Positions 1-9,946 of a DNA stretch of 64,000 nucleotides are shown here, one piece after another. The stretch is from Streptococcus infantis (GTDB lineage Bacteria; Bacillota; Bacilli; Lactobacillales; Streptococcaceae). The DNA lies in NCBI RefSeq assembly GCF_019929665.1, contig NZ_JAHZPZ010000001.1:1-64000 (forward strand), in the 5' to 3' direction. A program made the translations under genes and the position numbers. Each line of letters begins with the position of its first letter. Within the stretch, counting starts at the first letter, position 1. The notes below the pieces were generated by a model. That model saw nothing but the letters and a program-made list of their open reading frames with translations, was not told the origin of the DNA and ran no database searches.

Positions 1-1
1 T

Positions 2-75
<74 letters not shown>

Positions 76-81
76 TTAATA

Positions 82-169
82 GGAGAATTACTCAAGAGGC
101 TGAAGAGGACGGTTTGCTAAATCGTTAGGTCGGGTAACCGGCGCAAGGGTTCGAATCCCTTATTCTCCG
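82..169 (+). tRNA. tRNA-Ser (anticodon GCT)
   Basis: This is an 88-nt tRNA with the long variable arm typical of serine tRNAs. The acceptor halves GGAGAAT (82-88) and ATTCTCC (162-168) pair perfectly, the T arm is GGGTTCGAATCCC, and the anticodon GCT lies at 116-118. It is probably co-transcribed with the upstream tRNA-Ile, because a terminator follows directly. Confidence 0.97.
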
Positions 170-174
170 TAATT

Positions 175-200
175 AAAGAGCTTTATAGCTCTTTTTTTTA
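175..200 (+). terminator. Terminator of the tRNA cluster
   Basis: AAAGAGCT and AGCTCTTT form a perfect 8-bp stem around a TTAT loop, followed by a run of eight T. It lies immediately after the tRNA-Ser gene. Confidence 0.9.
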
Positions 201-243
201 TTGCCTTAGTCTTATATTATTCTTTTTATAACTCTTAAACATT

Positions 244-252
244 TGATATAAT
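244..252 (+). promoter_or_regulatory. Extended -10 promoter for the lipoprotein gene
   Basis: TGATATAAT is an extended -10 element (TGn plus TATAAT) 48 nt before the ATG at 300. No good -35 box is seen, which is common for TGn promoters in streptococci. Confidence 0.55.
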
Positions 253-299
253 GTAAGTGACATTACTAGAATAGTTAGATAACGATAAAGGAGTTTGTT

Positions 300-1445
300 A
301 TGGAAGTAAAGAGTATTTTAGGAGGTTTACTAGTTCTATTTATAAGCCTTTTTATGTTTGCTTGTAGTAATCATAGTTCCGAAAATTCTAATCAGGGACT
401 TAGTTTATCAACAACTGTTAGTCAATCAAATACTAGTGAACAAACATCCGTAGAGGCTAAGAAAAATTTTAAAGAATTCTACAAGCCAGTTTTTGATAAT
501 TATCAAAAAATACTTTCTACACCGAAGGATGTAAATGCAATCGCTGAACTCTATAAGACTTTACAAGGCGGTGAACGCCCGATCAATAGTTGGTCAGTTG
601 AAAATGCGGTTTATCAAGCTGATAAGATGAGTTTTGCTTATGCGGATCTTAATAAAGATGGTGTAGAGGAATTGTTAATAGGCGTTGAGCAATCTAATGG
701 TGATTATTTTATTTCCGGTCTTTATTATCTCGTAAATGAGAAACCGATACTTTTAGCAGAAGGATTTGTAGCTGGTCATGGTGGGGCAAGAAATTCTATG
801 AATATCTATAAGGATGGAGATATCTTAGAATTAAGCTGGTCATCTGGTACAGGTGAAGGTAGGGGAGTACTTTATCATCTGAATTCTAGCCAGCAAGCAG
901 CAAGTAAAGTCCAGGAACAGGACATTCGTGTACCAGGTAACAAAAGTTTGCATTCTGACTTTGGTAAAGCAGAGGCAGATTTAATGAATTTCAAGCAACT
1001 TGACTGGCAGAAATTCGAAACTTCTACTAGCAGGACTATTTCTGGTGAGAAACAAAAGGCTCCTTGGAATACCAATAAATCTGCGAAATTGGAAGCCTTT
1101 ATTAAAGGATGGGGAGAAAGACTTGGGCAACCCAATTACAAAAAGGGAATTTCAGGAGGAGATGTTGGTGCGGATAATCTCTATACCTTTGGAAATGGAC
1201 CAAGCGAAAAAATGGATGTTGTATACACGGATACAGGTTTAGGGAACGCTAAGTACAGAATCGTGGAGCGCTATAGTAACTGGGATAAATATCCGGATGT
1301 GCACAGCTACTTCTTTGCGATAACCAATACAGGAGAAGCGATTGTTTTTCATTCACCGACAACTAATGGTGGGATTATGTACTTGAAACCAACCGAAAAT
1401 ACAGAAATACAAGCAGAGTTTAAACGTTTGGTGGAAGAAGAATAA
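300..1445 (+). CDS. DUF4767-type lipoprotein
   Basis: This encodes a 381-residue secreted protein with a short lipoprotein signal. It has a charged start, a hydrophobic stretch at about residues 6-21 and a lipobox-like FMFAC with the candidate lipidated cysteine at residue 22. A Ser/Thr/Asn-rich linker follows. Near residue 115, YADLNKDGVEELLIGVE looks like a calcium-binding or FG-GAP-type repeat. The last 110 residues resemble the DUF4767 domain of streptococcal and lactobacillar lipoproteins, including the GGDVGADNLYTFG stretch. The start follows AAAGGAG at good spacing. The gene stands alone between two terminators. The molecular function is unknown; the surface location is inferred from the signal. 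Confidence 0.8.
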   Translation: MEVKSILGGLLVLFISLFMFACSNHSSENSNQGLSLSTTVSQSNTSEQTSVEAKKNFKEFYKPVFDNYQKILSTPKDVNAIAELYKTLQGGERPINSWSVENAVYQADKMSFAYADLNKDGVEELLIGVEQSNGDYFISGLYYLVNEKPILLAEGFVAGHGGARNSMNIYKDGDILELSWSSGTGEGRGVLYHLNSSQQAASKVQEQDIRVPGNKSLHSDFGKAEADLMNFKQLDWQKFETSTSRTISGEKQKAPWNTNKSAKLEAFIKGWGERLGQPNYKKGISGGDVGADNLYTFGNGPSEKMDVVYTDTGLGNAKYRIVERYSNWDKYPDVHSYFFAITNTGEAIVFHSPTTNGGIMYLKPTENTEIQAEFKRLVEEE

Positions 1446-1458
1446 TCAATCATAATGG

Positions 1459-1487
1459 AGAGTTTGGCCTTAGCCAAACTCTTTTTC
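1459..1487 (+). terminator. Terminator after the lipoprotein gene
   Basis: GAGTTTGGC and GCCAAACTC form a perfect 9-bp stem around CTTA, followed by TTTTTC. It lies 14 nt after the stop codon. Confidence 0.93.
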
Positions 1488-1513
1488 TTATATATGATTT
1501 CAAATCAAAATTG

Positions 1514-1542
1514 TTGACAGATGTAATTTCTAGTATTACAAT
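1514..1542 (+). promoter_or_regulatory. Promoter of proV-proWX
   Basis: TTGACA (1514-1519) and TACAAT (1537-1542) are spaced by 17 bp, a near-consensus vegetative promoter about 75 nt before the proV start. Confidence 0.85.
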
Positions 1543-1545
1543 ATT

Positions 1546-1560
1546 ATGATAACGATTACA
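1546..1560 (+). promoter_or_regulatory. Candidate CcpA (cre) site at the proV transcription start
   Basis: ATGATAACGATTACA matches the cre consensus WTGNAANCGNWNNCA at all but one fixed position. It sits over the expected transcription start of the proV promoter. CcpA control is inferred from sequence only. Confidence 0.4.
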
Positions 1561-1616
1561 CTCTTATAAAAAGTGAGATAAGGATCTTAGCTTTTAAGGA
1601 GATGGTGAGGAAGAAT

Positions 1617-2345
1617 ATGATTGAATATAAACATGTAGCCTTGCGCTACACGGATAAGGACATTTTAAAAGATGTCAATCTCCGCATTGAAAATGGAGAA
1701 TTCATGGTGCTAGTGGGTCCTTCAGGGTCTGGAAAGACCACCATGATCAAGATGATTAACCGTCTTTTGGAGCCGACAGATGGCAATATTTATATGGATG
1801 GGAAACGCATCAAGGACTATGATGAACGAGAATTACGTCTTTCTACTGGTTATGTTTTGCAGGCCATTGCTCTCTTTCCTAACTTGACTGTTGCTGAAAA
1901 TATAGCATTGATTCCTGAGATGAAGGGCTGGAGTAAGGAACAAATAGCCTCTAAAACAGAAGAACTCTTGGACAAGGTGGGTCTGCCTGCTGCAGAGTAT
2001 GCAGAGCGCATGCCTAGTGAGTTATCAGGTGGGGAGCAACAACGGATTGGCATTGTGCGGGCCATCATTGCAGAGCCAAAAATCTTACTGATGGATGAGC
2101 CTTTCTCTGCTCTCGATGCTATTTCTCGCAAACAGCTACAGTCTCTTACCAAAGACTTGCACAAAGAGTTTGGTATGACGACTATTTTCGTGACTCATGA
2201 TACGGACGAGGCCTTAAAATTAGGCGATCGAATTGCTGTTTTACAGGATGGGGAGATTTGCCAGGTCGCTGACCCTGAAACAATTTTACAAGCACCTGCG
2301 ACAGACTTTGTAGCAAACTTGTTTGGAGGTGGCCTTCATGTCTAA
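1617..2345 (+). CDS. proV: Glycine betaine/choline-type ABC transporter ATPase
   Basis: This is the ATP-hydrolysing subunit (about 242 aa) of an importer for compatible solutes or choline, at the inner face of the membrane. It shows Walker [11 protein letters not shown]-loop YVLQ, signature LSGGEQQR, Walker [13 protein letters not shown] and the switch histidine in VTHD. The start at 1617 ([11 protein letters not shown]) is chosen over the ATG at 1602 because GAGGAAG lies 5-8 nt before it, whereas AAGGAG almost touches the 1602 ATG. It overlaps proWX by 8 nt, so the two are translationally coupled. It lacks the long C-terminal CBS pair of classical ProV/OpuAA. Choline, betaine and carnitine cannot be separated from sequence. 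Confidence 0.9.
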   Translation: MIEYKHVALRYTDKDILKDVNLRIENGEFMVLVGPSGSGKTTMIKMINRLLEPTDGNIYMDGKRIKDYDERELRLSTGYVLQAIALFPNLTVAENIALIPEMKGWSKEQIASKTEELLDKVGLPAAEYAERMPSELSGGEQQRIGIVRAIIAEPKILLMDEPFSALDAISRKQLQSLTKDLHKEFGMTTIFVTHDTDEALKLGDRIAVLQDGEICQVADPETILQAPATDFVANLFGGGLHV

Positions 2346-3858
2346 TTTCATTTCAACCTTTCAGGAGCGATTTAGTGAATGGGTAATAGCTCTGGGACAA
2401 CACTTACAATTATCTCTTTTGACCTTATTGGTCGCTATTTTTCTGACCATCCCACTTGCGGTTTATCTAAATAGTCACAAAAAAGTAGCGAATTGGGTGC
2501 TACAAGTTGCGGGTATCTTCCAGACCATACCCTCAATGGCTTTATTGGGTCTCTTTATTCCTTTCATGGGAATTGGAACCTTACCAGCCCTCACAGCCCT
2601 TGTTATTTACGCTATTTTTCCGATTTTAGAAAATACGATTACAGCCTTGAACGGCATTGATCCTAGTCTTGAGGAGGCAGGGATTGCTTTTGGAATGACT
2701 AAGTTGGAGCGACTCAAGAAGTTTGAAATTCCACTTGCCATGCCTGTCATTGTATCGGGAGTTCGTACAGCAACTGTTATGATCATTGGGACAGCAACTT
2801 TAGCCGCTCTTGTGGGAGCTGGAGGATTGGGCTCATTTATCCTTTTGGGAATTGATCGTCGGAATGCTAGTCTGATTTTAATCGGTGCAATCTCATCAGC
2901 TATTTTGGCCATTCTCTTTAATGTTGTTCTCAAATGGTTGGAAAAGGCAAAGTTGCGTACAATTGTTGCAGCCTTTGCTGTTATGGTGCTTGGTTTGGGA
3001 GCAAGTTATGCTCCAAGCATGATTCCTCAGAAAGAAAAAGAAAATCTAGTCATTGCTGGGAAGTTGGGACCTGAGCCAGAAATTCTTATGAATATGTATA
3101 AACTTCTCATCGAGGAAAATACGGATATGACGGTGACGGTCAAGCCTAACTTTGGGAAGACAGATTTCCTTTATCAAGCGCTGAAAAAGGGCGATATCGA
3201 TATCTATCCAGAATTTTCTGGAACAGTGACAGAGAGTCTCCTCCAACCATCTCCACAAATTGGGCATGACCCAGAAAAGGTTTACGAGGTGGCTCGTGAT
3301 GGCATTGCCAAACAGGATCAACTAGCCTTTCTTAAACCCATGGCTTATCAAAATACTTATGCTATAGCAGTTCCCAAAAAAATTGCGCAAGAATATGGGC
3401 TTAAGACGATTTCAGACTTGAAAAAAGTAGAAGGACAGCTCAAGGCGGGATTCACTCTAGAGTTTAATGACCGTGAGGATGGAAACAAGGGCTTGCAGTC
3501 TGTTTATGGATTGAATCTCAATGTGGCAACCATGGAGCCAGCTCTTCGCTACCAAGCCATCCAGTCAGGGGACATTCAAATTACAGATGCTTACTCAACA
3601 GATGCTGAAATTGCTCGCTATGATTTAGTGGTTTTGGAGGATGATAAACAACTCTTCCCTCCATACCAGGGCGCTCCACTCATGAAAGCTAAATTACTCG
3701 AAAAACATCCTGAGTTGGAAGTTATTCTTAATAAACTAGCTGGTAAAATCACCGAGAGCCAGATGAGTCAGATGAACTATCAGGTTGGTGTGGAAGGTAA
3801 ATCAGCTGAAGAAGTGGCGCGTGATTTTCTAGTCCAGGAAGGATTGTTGAAGAAGTAA
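2338..3858 (+). CDS. proWX: Fused permease/substrate-binding protein of a betaine/choline transporter
   Basis: This is a 506-residue fusion. The N-terminal ~210 residues form a multi-spanning permease of the OpuCB type, with [20 protein letters not shown] and the [14 protein letters not shown] coupling loop. A further membrane segment at about 205-225 leads into an extracellular OpuAC-like binding domain containing [13 protein letters not shown] and DIYPEFSGT. The start at 2338 (MSNFISTFQ) follows GGAGG at normal spacing and overlaps the proV stop. The fusion anchors the receptor to its channel, as known for other Gram-positive Opu systems. In pneumococci a system of this layout is described as a choline transporter, so choline supply for teichoic acids is plausible here but inferred. 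Confidence 0.88.
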   Translation: MSNFISTFQERFSEWVIALGQHLQLSLLTLLVAIFLTIPLAVYLNSHKKVANWVLQVAGIFQTIPSMALLGLFIPFMGIGTLPALTALVIYAIFPILENTITALNGIDPSLEEAGIAFGMTKLERLKKFEIPLAMPVIVSGVRTATVMIIGTATLAALVGAGGLGSFILLGIDRRNASLILIGAISSAILAILFNVVLKWLEKAKLRTIVAAFAVMVLGLGASYAPSMIPQKEKENLVIAGKLGPEPEILMNMYKLLIEENTDMTVTVKPNFGKTDFLYQALKKGDIDIYPEFSGTVTESLLQPSPQIGHDPEKVYEVARDGIAKQDQLAFLKPMAYQNTYAIAVPKKIAQEYGLKTISDLKKVEGQLKAGFTLEFNDREDGNKGLQSVYGLNLNVATMEPALRYQAIQSGDIQITDAYSTDAEIARYDLVVLEDDKQLFPPYQGAPLMKAKLLEKHPELEVILNKLAGKITESQMSQMNYQVGVEGKSAEEVARDFLVQEGLLKK

Positions 3859-3907
3859 ACTCTAGTTAGCTTTAGCTACGAACTTGTTCAAATAAGTTAG
3901 AATGATA

Positions 3908-3940
3908 AACCCATCTTGCTTTTGTGCAGGATGGGTTTTT
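3908..3940 (+). terminator. Terminator after proWX
   Basis: AACCCATC pairs with GATGGGTT, extended by TGC/GCA towards the loop, and ends in a short T tract. It lies 50 nt after the proWX stop. Confidence 0.85.
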
Positions 3941-4003
3941 GTGTAAGTTTAAGTCAAGAAATAAATACAATTAGCTAATCTAATAGAATTAAAAGTGTAA
4001 GAA

Positions 4004-4555
4004 CTAGAGTAGTTTTTTTTCAGACTTCATTTCCATGACGTCTAAGTAAAATCTCACTACTTGGTCTTCTTTATAAGATTTCCCCTTTTTCAGCCACCAG
4101 GTCAATGTCTCGATAAAGTTAGTTACAACAAAGTGCTTGAGAAAGGAGGATGGAATGTTAGGATAGGAAACTTGCAAGTCCTCTGCTACCATAGGGTAAA
4201 CATGGTGTTCCAGTTCTTTCTGTAATTGACGGAGGAAGTAGTCATTTTTTGAGAAAAGAAGACTGGTCACGTGGTCTTGATTTTTCTTAAAATGCAAAAA
4301 AATATGTGTCAAATATGCTTCGATGTTAATATTTTCCTCGCGTTCAAAAAGATGGTGAAAGAGATAGCGGCAAAGCTCGTCTAGGAGTAATTCTTTACTT
4401 TCATAATGGCTATAAAAGGTGGAACGACCAACATCTGCTAGGTCTATTATCTCCTGAACGGTGATTGTTTCAAAGTTTTTTTGATTTAGTAATTGCAAAA
4501 AAGCAGCATAGATGGCTTTTCGAGTCTTGGTAATGCGACGATCTTGAGTACTCAT
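4004..4555 (-). CDS. sczA: TetR-family zinc-responsive activator SczA
   Basis: This is a TetR-type regulator of about 183 aa. The N-terminal helix-turn-helix reads TVQEIIDLADVGRSTFYSHY and is followed by a ligand/dimer domain rich in histidine and charged residues. It is divergent from czcD, the arrangement known in S. pneumoniae, where SczA activates czcD on zinc excess. I place the start at the internal ATG at 4555 (MSTQDRRITK) rather than 4591: the longer version would put the palindromic operator inside the coding region, and the extra 12 residues look non-conserved. Neither start has a strong Shine-Dalgarno. The identity rests on family plus context. Confidence 0.82.
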   Translation of the reverse strand: MSTQDRRITKTRKAIYAAFLQLLNQKNFETITVQEIIDLADVGRSTFYSHYESKELLLDELCRYLFHHLFEREENINIEAYLTHIFLHFKKNQDHVTSLLFSKNDYFLRQLQKELEHHVYPMVAEDLQVSYPNIPSSFLKHFVVTNFIETLTWWLKKGKSYKEDQVVRFYLDVMEMKSEKKLL

Positions 4556-4565
4556 ATGGACAATT

Positions 4566-4602
4566 TGAACAAACTGTTCAGTAACGTACATAGCGAACAG
4601 TT
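4566..4602. promoter_or_regulatory. Palindromic operator candidate between sczA and czcD
   Basis: There are two overlapping inverted repeats. TGAACA-N3-TGTTCA spans 4566-4580. AACTGTTC (4572-4579) also pairs perfectly with GAACAGTT (4595-4602) across 15 nt. TGTTCA-type half sites are what I remember for SczA at the czcD promoter. The position in the divergent region supports a zinc-responsive operator. Confidence 0.55.
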
Positions 4603-4691
4603 AGCCCCTATCCTTTCTTTTTGGAATGAGAGATAATACTAGTAAAGATAATAATTATACTACTACTATTATACCAAAGGAGAATAAAAAA

Positions 4692-5588
4692 ATGACAACA
4701 AATCGTGCTGTTTGGCTGGCTTTTTTCTTAAATCTAAGCTTTGCCATTGTTGAATTTATCGCAGGTGGAGTATTTGGTTCGAGTGCTGTTCTTGCTGACT
4801 CTGTTCATGACTTGGGAGATGCAATCGCAATTGGGCTATCAGCCTTTCTAGAAACAATCTCCAATCGTGAAGAGGATAGTCATTACACCTTGGGCTACAA
4901 ACGATTTAGCCTCCTAGGAGCTTTGATAACGGCTGTGATTCTTATGACAGGATCTGTACTTGTCATTTTGGAAAATATCACAAAAATGTTTCATCCACAA
5001 CCTGTTAATGATAAGGGCATCCTCTGGCTTGGAATCATTGCGGTTACTATAAATGTGTTAGCAAGTTTAGTGGTTCGTAAAGGAAAAACAAAGAATGAAT
5101 CTATTCTTAGCCTGCATTTTCTAGAAGATACTCTGGGCTGGCTGGCTGTTATCCTGATGGCAATTATTCTCCGATTTACAGACTGGTATATTTTAGATCC
5201 GCTCTTATCTCTTGTCATTTCTTTCTTTATTCTATCAAAAGCCATTCCACGTTTTTGGTCTACTCTCAAGATTTTCTTGGATGCTGTGCCAGAAGGAGTA
5301 GATATCAAGCAAGTCAAGAGTCGCCTAGAGCAATTGGAATATGTTGCTAGTGTCAATCAGCTCAATCTCTGGACTATGGATGGTTTGGAGAAAAATGCCA
5401 TTATCCATGTTTGTCTCGAGAATGTCAAACATATGGAAGTTTGTAAAGAATCCATTCGAGACTTACTCAAAGATTGTGGTTTTCAAAATATTACCATTGA
5501 GGTAGATGCAGACTTAGCAAGTCACCAAATCCATAAGCGCAATATGGCAGAGCTAGAAGGAAGCTATGATCACGATCATCATCATTGA
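4692..5588 (+). CDS. czcD: Zinc/cation diffusion facilitator CzcD
   Basis: This is a cation-efflux antiporter of about 298 aa with six predicted membrane helices and a cytoplasmic C-terminal domain. The transport site motif is HD..D (LADSVHDLGDAIAIG) in helix 2, with a second acidic/histidine set in SLHFLEDTLGW of helix 5. The protein ends in a His/Asp-rich tail (YDHDHHH), typical of zinc binding. The start at 4692 (MTTNRAVWL) follows AAAGGAGAAT. An upstream in-frame ATG at 4626 would add a low-complexity Asn/Thr stretch and lacks a ribosome site. It exports Zn2+ and is expected to be controlled by SczA. Confidence 0.92.
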   Translation: MTTNRAVWLAFFLNLSFAIVEFIAGGVFGSSAVLADSVHDLGDAIAIGLSAFLETISNREEDSHYTLGYKRFSLLGALITAVILMTGSVLVILENITKMFHPQPVNDKGILWLGIIAVTINVLASLVVRKGKTKNESILSLHFLEDTLGWLAVILMAIILRFTDWYILDPLLSLVISFFILSKAIPRFWSTLKIFLDAVPEGVDIKQVKSRLEQLEYVASVNQLNLWTMDGLEKNAIIHVCLENVKHMEVCKESIRDLLKDCGFQNITIEVDADLASHQIHKRNMAELEGSYDHDHHH

Positions 5589-5667
5589 TGAGGCGTAGTA
5601 TAAGTGAGCAAAAGATTCATAAAAAGTGTATACTTGAAGTAAGTTAGATACAGAGAGGTAAATGTTT

Positions 5668-6705
5668 ATGAAATCAGCAGTTTACACAAAAGCAGGTCAG
5701 GTTGGCATTGAGGTAATCAAACGTCCAAGCATTCAAGAAGCGGATGATGTGATTATCCGTGTGGTTCGTGCCTGCGTATGTGGTTCAGACTTATGGAGTT
5801 ACCGAAATCCAGATATTAAAGCGGGACATAAAAATAGTGGACACGAAGCGATTGGAATCGTTGAAGAAACTGGAGAAGCCATCACAACGGTCAAGCCAGG
5901 TGACTTTGTCATCGCGCCTTTCACTCATGGTTGTGGAGAGTGTGATGCCTGTCGTGCTGGTTATGATGGGACTTGTGACCGCCATATTGGCACCAACTGG
6001 TCAGGTGGTGTCCAGGCTGAGTATATCCGTTTCCATTTTGCCAATTGGGCACTTGTAAAAATCCCTGGACAACCGTCCGATTATACAGAAGGGATGCTTA
6101 AATCCCTCTTGACTCTGGCTGATGTCATGCCGACTGGCTATCATGCAGCGCGTGTGGCTAATGTGCAAAAAGGCGACAAGGTTGTCGTTATTGGGGATGG
6201 GGCTGTTGGCCAATGTGCTGTCATTGCGGCTAAGATGCGTGGAGCTTCACAAATTATCCTTATGAGTCGTCACGAAGATCGACAACAAATGGCCTTGGAG
6301 TCAGGAGCGACAGCTGTTGTGGCCGAACGTGGTGAAGAGGGCATTGCAAAGGTGCGTGAAATCCTCGGAGGAGGAGCAGATGCATCACTTGAGTGTGTTG
6401 GTACTGAGGCGGCTGTTGAACAGGCTCTGGGTGTCCTTCATAATGGCGGTCGTATGGGAATTGTTGGTGTGCCTCACTATAATAACCGTGCCCTTGGTTC
6501 GACCTTTGCTCAGAATATTTCTGTTGCGGGTGGAGCAGCTTCTGCAACAACATACAATAAGCAATTCTTGCTCAAAGCTGTTCTTGATGGAGATATCAAT
6601 CCAGGCCGTGTCTTTACTTCAAGCTATAAACTGAAAGATATCGACCAAGCTTATAAGGCTATGGATGAACGCAAGACTATCAAGTCTATGATTGTGATGG
6701 ATTAA
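5668..6705 (+). CDS. Zinc-dependent alcohol dehydrogenase family protein
   Basis: This is a medium-chain dehydrogenase/reductase of about 345 aa. The catalytic zinc ligands are in ACVCGSD and GHEAIGIVEE, the structural zinc cysteines in CGECDACRAGYDGTC, and the nucleotide-binding Rossmann motif in VVIGDGAVGQCAV. I prefer the ATG at 5668 (MKSAVYTK) because GAGAGG lies 9 nt away; the 5662 ATG is too close to it. The gene follows czcD, which suggests it is part of the zinc neighbourhood. Its substrate is not known. Its stop codon TAA is formed at the junction with a BOX element. Confidence 0.87.
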   Translation: MKSAVYTKAGQVGIEVIKRPSIQEADDVIIRVVRACVCGSDLWSYRNPDIKAGHKNSGHEAIGIVEETGEAITTVKPGDFVIAPFTHGCGECDACRAGYDGTCDRHIGTNWSGGVQAEYIRFHFANWALVKIPGQPSDYTEGMLKSLLTLADVMPTGYHAARVANVQKGDKVVVIGDGAVGQCAVIAAKMRGASQIILMSRHEDRQQMALESGATAVVAERGEEGIAKVREILGGGADASLECVGTEAAVEQALGVLHNGGRMGIVGVPHYNNRALGSTFAQNISVAGGAASATTYNKQFLLKAVLDGDINPGRVFTSSYKLKDIDQAYKAMDERKTIKSMIVMD

Positions 6706-6863
6706 TACTCTTCGAAAATCTCTTCAAACCACGTCAACTCTATCTGCAACCTCAAAACAGTGTTTTGAGCTGACTTCGTCAGTCTTATCCACAACCTCAA
6801 AGCAGTGCTTTGAGCAACCTGCGGCTAGCTTCCTAGTTTGCTCTTTGATTTTCATTGAGTATA
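6703..6863 (-). repeat. BOX element (boxA-boxB-truncated boxC)
   Basis: Read on the minus strand this begins TATACTCAATGAAAATC, continues through AACTAGGAAGCTAGCCGCAG, has one boxB-type unit (CTGACGAAGTCAGCTCAAAA) between GAGGTTG repeats, and ends GGTTTGAAGAGATTTTCG and GAGTATTA. This is the pneumococcal/mitis BOX repeat. The boxC part lacks its usual CTACGGCAAGGCGAC segment. BOX elements are short, non-autonomous, structured repeats. The boxC end overlaps the adh stop codon. Confidence 0.85.
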
Positions 6864-6869
6864 AAAAGA

Positions 6870-6909
6870 AAAACCTAATAGGATTTGAGAATCTCTATTA
6901 GGTTTTTTT
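6870..6909. terminator. Bidirectional terminator between adh and galR
   Basis: AACCTAATAG (6872-6881) pairs perfectly with CTATTAGGTT (6895-6904), with an A-rich left flank and seven T on the right. It can serve both convergent genes. Confidence 0.88.
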
Positions 6910-6926
6910 ATGTTCAAGTGTTGTGC

Positions 6927-7993
<1,067 letters not shown>

Positions 7994-8007
7994 TATCGGT
8001 AAAAATG

Positions 8008-8036
8008 TTGACCAAAGCAAAACCCTTGGGTACAAT
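8008..8036 (+). promoter_or_regulatory. galK promoter
   Basis: TTGACC (8008-8013) and TACAAT (8031-8036) are separated by exactly 17 bp. The start of transcription is expected near 8043. Confidence 0.85.
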
Positions 8037-8038
8037 AG

Positions 8039-8071
8039 AAGAAAACGATTACAAGGTAAACTTTTTTACCT
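8039..8071 (+). promoter_or_regulatory. Candidate cre site and GalR operator at the galK start
   Basis: AAGAAAACGATTACA (8039-8053) matches the CcpA cre consensus except at one fixed base. Directly after it, AGGTAAA (8054-8060) and TTTACCT (8065-8071) form a perfect inverted repeat with a 4-nt spacer. Both overlie the transcription start, where CcpA and GalR would block initiation. Confidence 0.5.
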
Positions 8072-8096
8072 AACAAATTGTCAAAGGAGAATTCAT

Positions 8097-9275
8097 ATGA
8101 CACAACATCTTACTGCTGATGCACTTCGCAAGGATTTTCTTGCTGTTTTTGGTCAAGAAGCAGACCAAACCTTCTTCTCACCAGGGCGCATCAACTTGAT
8201 CGGGGAACATACTGACTATAACGGTGGCCATGTTTTCCCAGCAGCTATCTCACTAGGAACTTATGGGGCCGCACGCAAGCGTGATGACCAAGTCTTGCGT
8301 TTCTACTCAGCAAACTTTGAGGATAAAGGAATTATCGAAGTTCCTCTAGCTGACCTTAAGTTTGAGAAAGAGCACAACTGGACCAACTATCCAAAAGGTG
8401 TCCTTCATTTCTTGCAAGAAGCTGGGCATGTGATTGACAAAGGTTTTGATTTCTATGTCTTTGGGAATATCCCAAATGGTGCGGGCTTGTCTTCTTCTGC
8501 ATCCTTGGAGCTTTTGACAGGTGTCGTGGCAGAATACCTCTTTGACCTAAAATTGGACCGTCTAGACTTAGTTAAAATCGGAAAATTGACAGAAAATAAC
8601 TTTATCGGTGTTAACTCTGGTATCATGGACCAATTTGCTATCGGTATGGGTGCAGACCAACGTGCTATTTACCTAGATACTAACACTCTAGAATACGACT
8701 TGGTTCCTCTTGATTTGAAGGACAATGTCGTTGTGATTATGAATACCAACAAACGCCGTGAGCTAGCAGATTCTAAGTACAATGAACGCCGTGCTGAGTG
8801 TGAAAAAGCAGTGGAAGAACTTCAAGTTGCCTTGGATATCCAGACTTTAGGTGAATTGGACGAGTGGGCTTTTGATGAATATAGCTACCTGATCAAAGAC
8901 GAAAATCGTTTGAAACGTGCTCGCCACGCAGTTCTTGAAAACCAACGTACCCTTAAAGCGCAAGCAGCACTTCAAGCGGGAGATTTGGATAAGTTTGGTC
9001 GTTTGATGAATGCGTCTCACGTTTCTTTGGAACATGACTACGAAGTGACTGGTTTGGAATTGGATACCCTTGTTCATACGGCTTGGGCTCAAGAAGGTGT
9101 TCTTGGTGCTCGTATGACAGGAGCAGGTTTTGGTGGTTGTGCCATTGCCCTGGTTCAAAAAGATGTGGTTGAGGCCTTTAAAGAAGCTGTTGGTAAGCAC
9201 TACGAAGAAATTGTTGGCTATGCACCAAACTTCTATATCGCTGAAGTTGCAGGTGGGACTCGCGTCTTAGATTAG
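8097..9275 (+). CDS. galK: Galactokinase
   Basis: This phosphorylates D-galactose to galactose 1-phosphate with ATP, the first step of the Leloir pathway. The 392-aa protein has the GHMP-kinase signature: the galactose-binding [16 protein letters not shown] near the N-terminus, the phosphate loop [11 protein letters not shown] at about 125-135 and the C-terminal [14 protein letters not shown]. It is first in the operon behind a strong promoter with cre-like and palindromic sites, and starts after AAAGGAGAATTC. It is followed after 11 nt by a HAD hydrolase, then galT. Confidence 0.97.
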   Translation: MTQHLTADALRKDFLAVFGQEADQTFFSPGRINLIGEHTDYNGGHVFPAAISLGTYGAARKRDDQVLRFYSANFEDKGIIEVPLADLKFEKEHNWTNYPKGVLHFLQEAGHVIDKGFDFYVFGNIPNGAGLSSSASLELLTGVVAEYLFDLKLDRLDLVKIGKLTENNFIGVNSGIMDQFAIGMGADQRAIYLDTNTLEYDLVPLDLKDNVVVIMNTNKRRELADSKYNERRAECEKAVEELQVALDIQTLGELDEWAFDEYSYLIKDENRLKRARHAVLENQRTLKAQAALQAGDLDKFGRLMNASHVSLEHDYEVTGLELDTLVHTAWAQEGVLGARMTGAGFGGCAIALVQKDVVEAFKEAVGKHYEEIVGYAPNFYIAEVAGGTRVLD

Positions 9276-9286
9276 GAGAGAAGGAT

Positions 9287-9946
9287 ATGGAAGCTGTAAT
9301 ATTTGATTTAGATGGCTTATTAGCCGATACTGAAATCATTTCTCTAAAAGTTTATCAAGAATTGCTTAGAGATTTTGGAATTCCTTTCACAGAAGAAACT
9401 TATTCTAGAGACTACAGTGGACATAGGGAAGAGGAGAATGTTCAACGATTTTTGGATACCTATGATTTACCCTGGAACTTTGACCAAACCTTGGCTAAAG
9501 TTTATGAACTGGAAGCTCAAATCTTAGCTCAAGGTGTAAATTTAAAAAAAGGTGCTAAAAATTTGCTTACTTATTTGCAAAGAGAAGGCGTTCCAATCGC
9601 TTTAGCAACATCAAGTGTTGAATCTCGAGCTAGAATGATCTTGGATAGTAATGGTATACTATCCCTATTTGACCATCTAGTTTTTGCAAAAGATGTGAAG
9701 CGAAGTAAACCATACCCTGATATATTTTTAAAGGGCTGCAGTGATTTGAACGTTTTACCAGAGAATTGCTTGGTACTAGAGGATAGTGAAGCAGGGATTG
9801 AAGCGGCATCTAGAGCTGGGATTCCAGTTATTTGTATTCCAGATTTAAAAATACCAGCACAGTCTTTCTTAAATAAAACAGAACAAGTTTTTCAGGATTT
9901 GGATGCTGTTAGAGACTATTTAGAAAGTCAGAAGGAGGTTTTCTAG
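9287..9946 (+). CDS. HAD-family hydrolase (beta-phosphoglucomutase-like) inside the gal operon
   Basis: This is a 219-aa HAD subfamily IA protein. Motif I is [11 protein letters not shown] with the nucleophile Asp, motif II is [10 protein letters not shown], a Lys lies in [10 protein letters not shown], and motif IV is [13 protein letters not shown]. It resembles phosphatases or phosphoglucomutases that act on small phosphosugars. It lies between galK and galT with an 11-nt gap upstream and a 1-nt overlap with galT. Its base and codon use are more AT-rich than those of galK and galT, which hints at separate origin. It may remove or isomerise sugar phosphates such as galactose 1-phosphate; that role is an inference. 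Confidence 0.85.
   Translation: MEAVIFDLDGLLADTEIISLKVYQELLRDFGIPFTEETYSRDYSGHREEENVQRFLDTYDLPWNFDQTLAKVYELEAQILAQGVNLKKGAKNLLTYLQREGVPIALATSSVESRARMILDSNGILSLFDHLVFAKDVKRSKPYPDIFLKGCSDLNVLPENCLVLEDSEAGIEAASRAGIPVICIPDLKIPAQSFLNKTEQVFQDLDAVRDYLESQKEVF

Noticed and set aside
875-1135. Minus-strand open frame inside the lipoprotein gene
   Set aside because: It lies wholly within a better-supported gene, has no ribosome site and has no recognisable motifs.
6706-6868. BOX region as a terminator or novel regulator
   Set aside because: Its sequence blocks match the known BOX repeat; a separate proper terminator follows at 6870.
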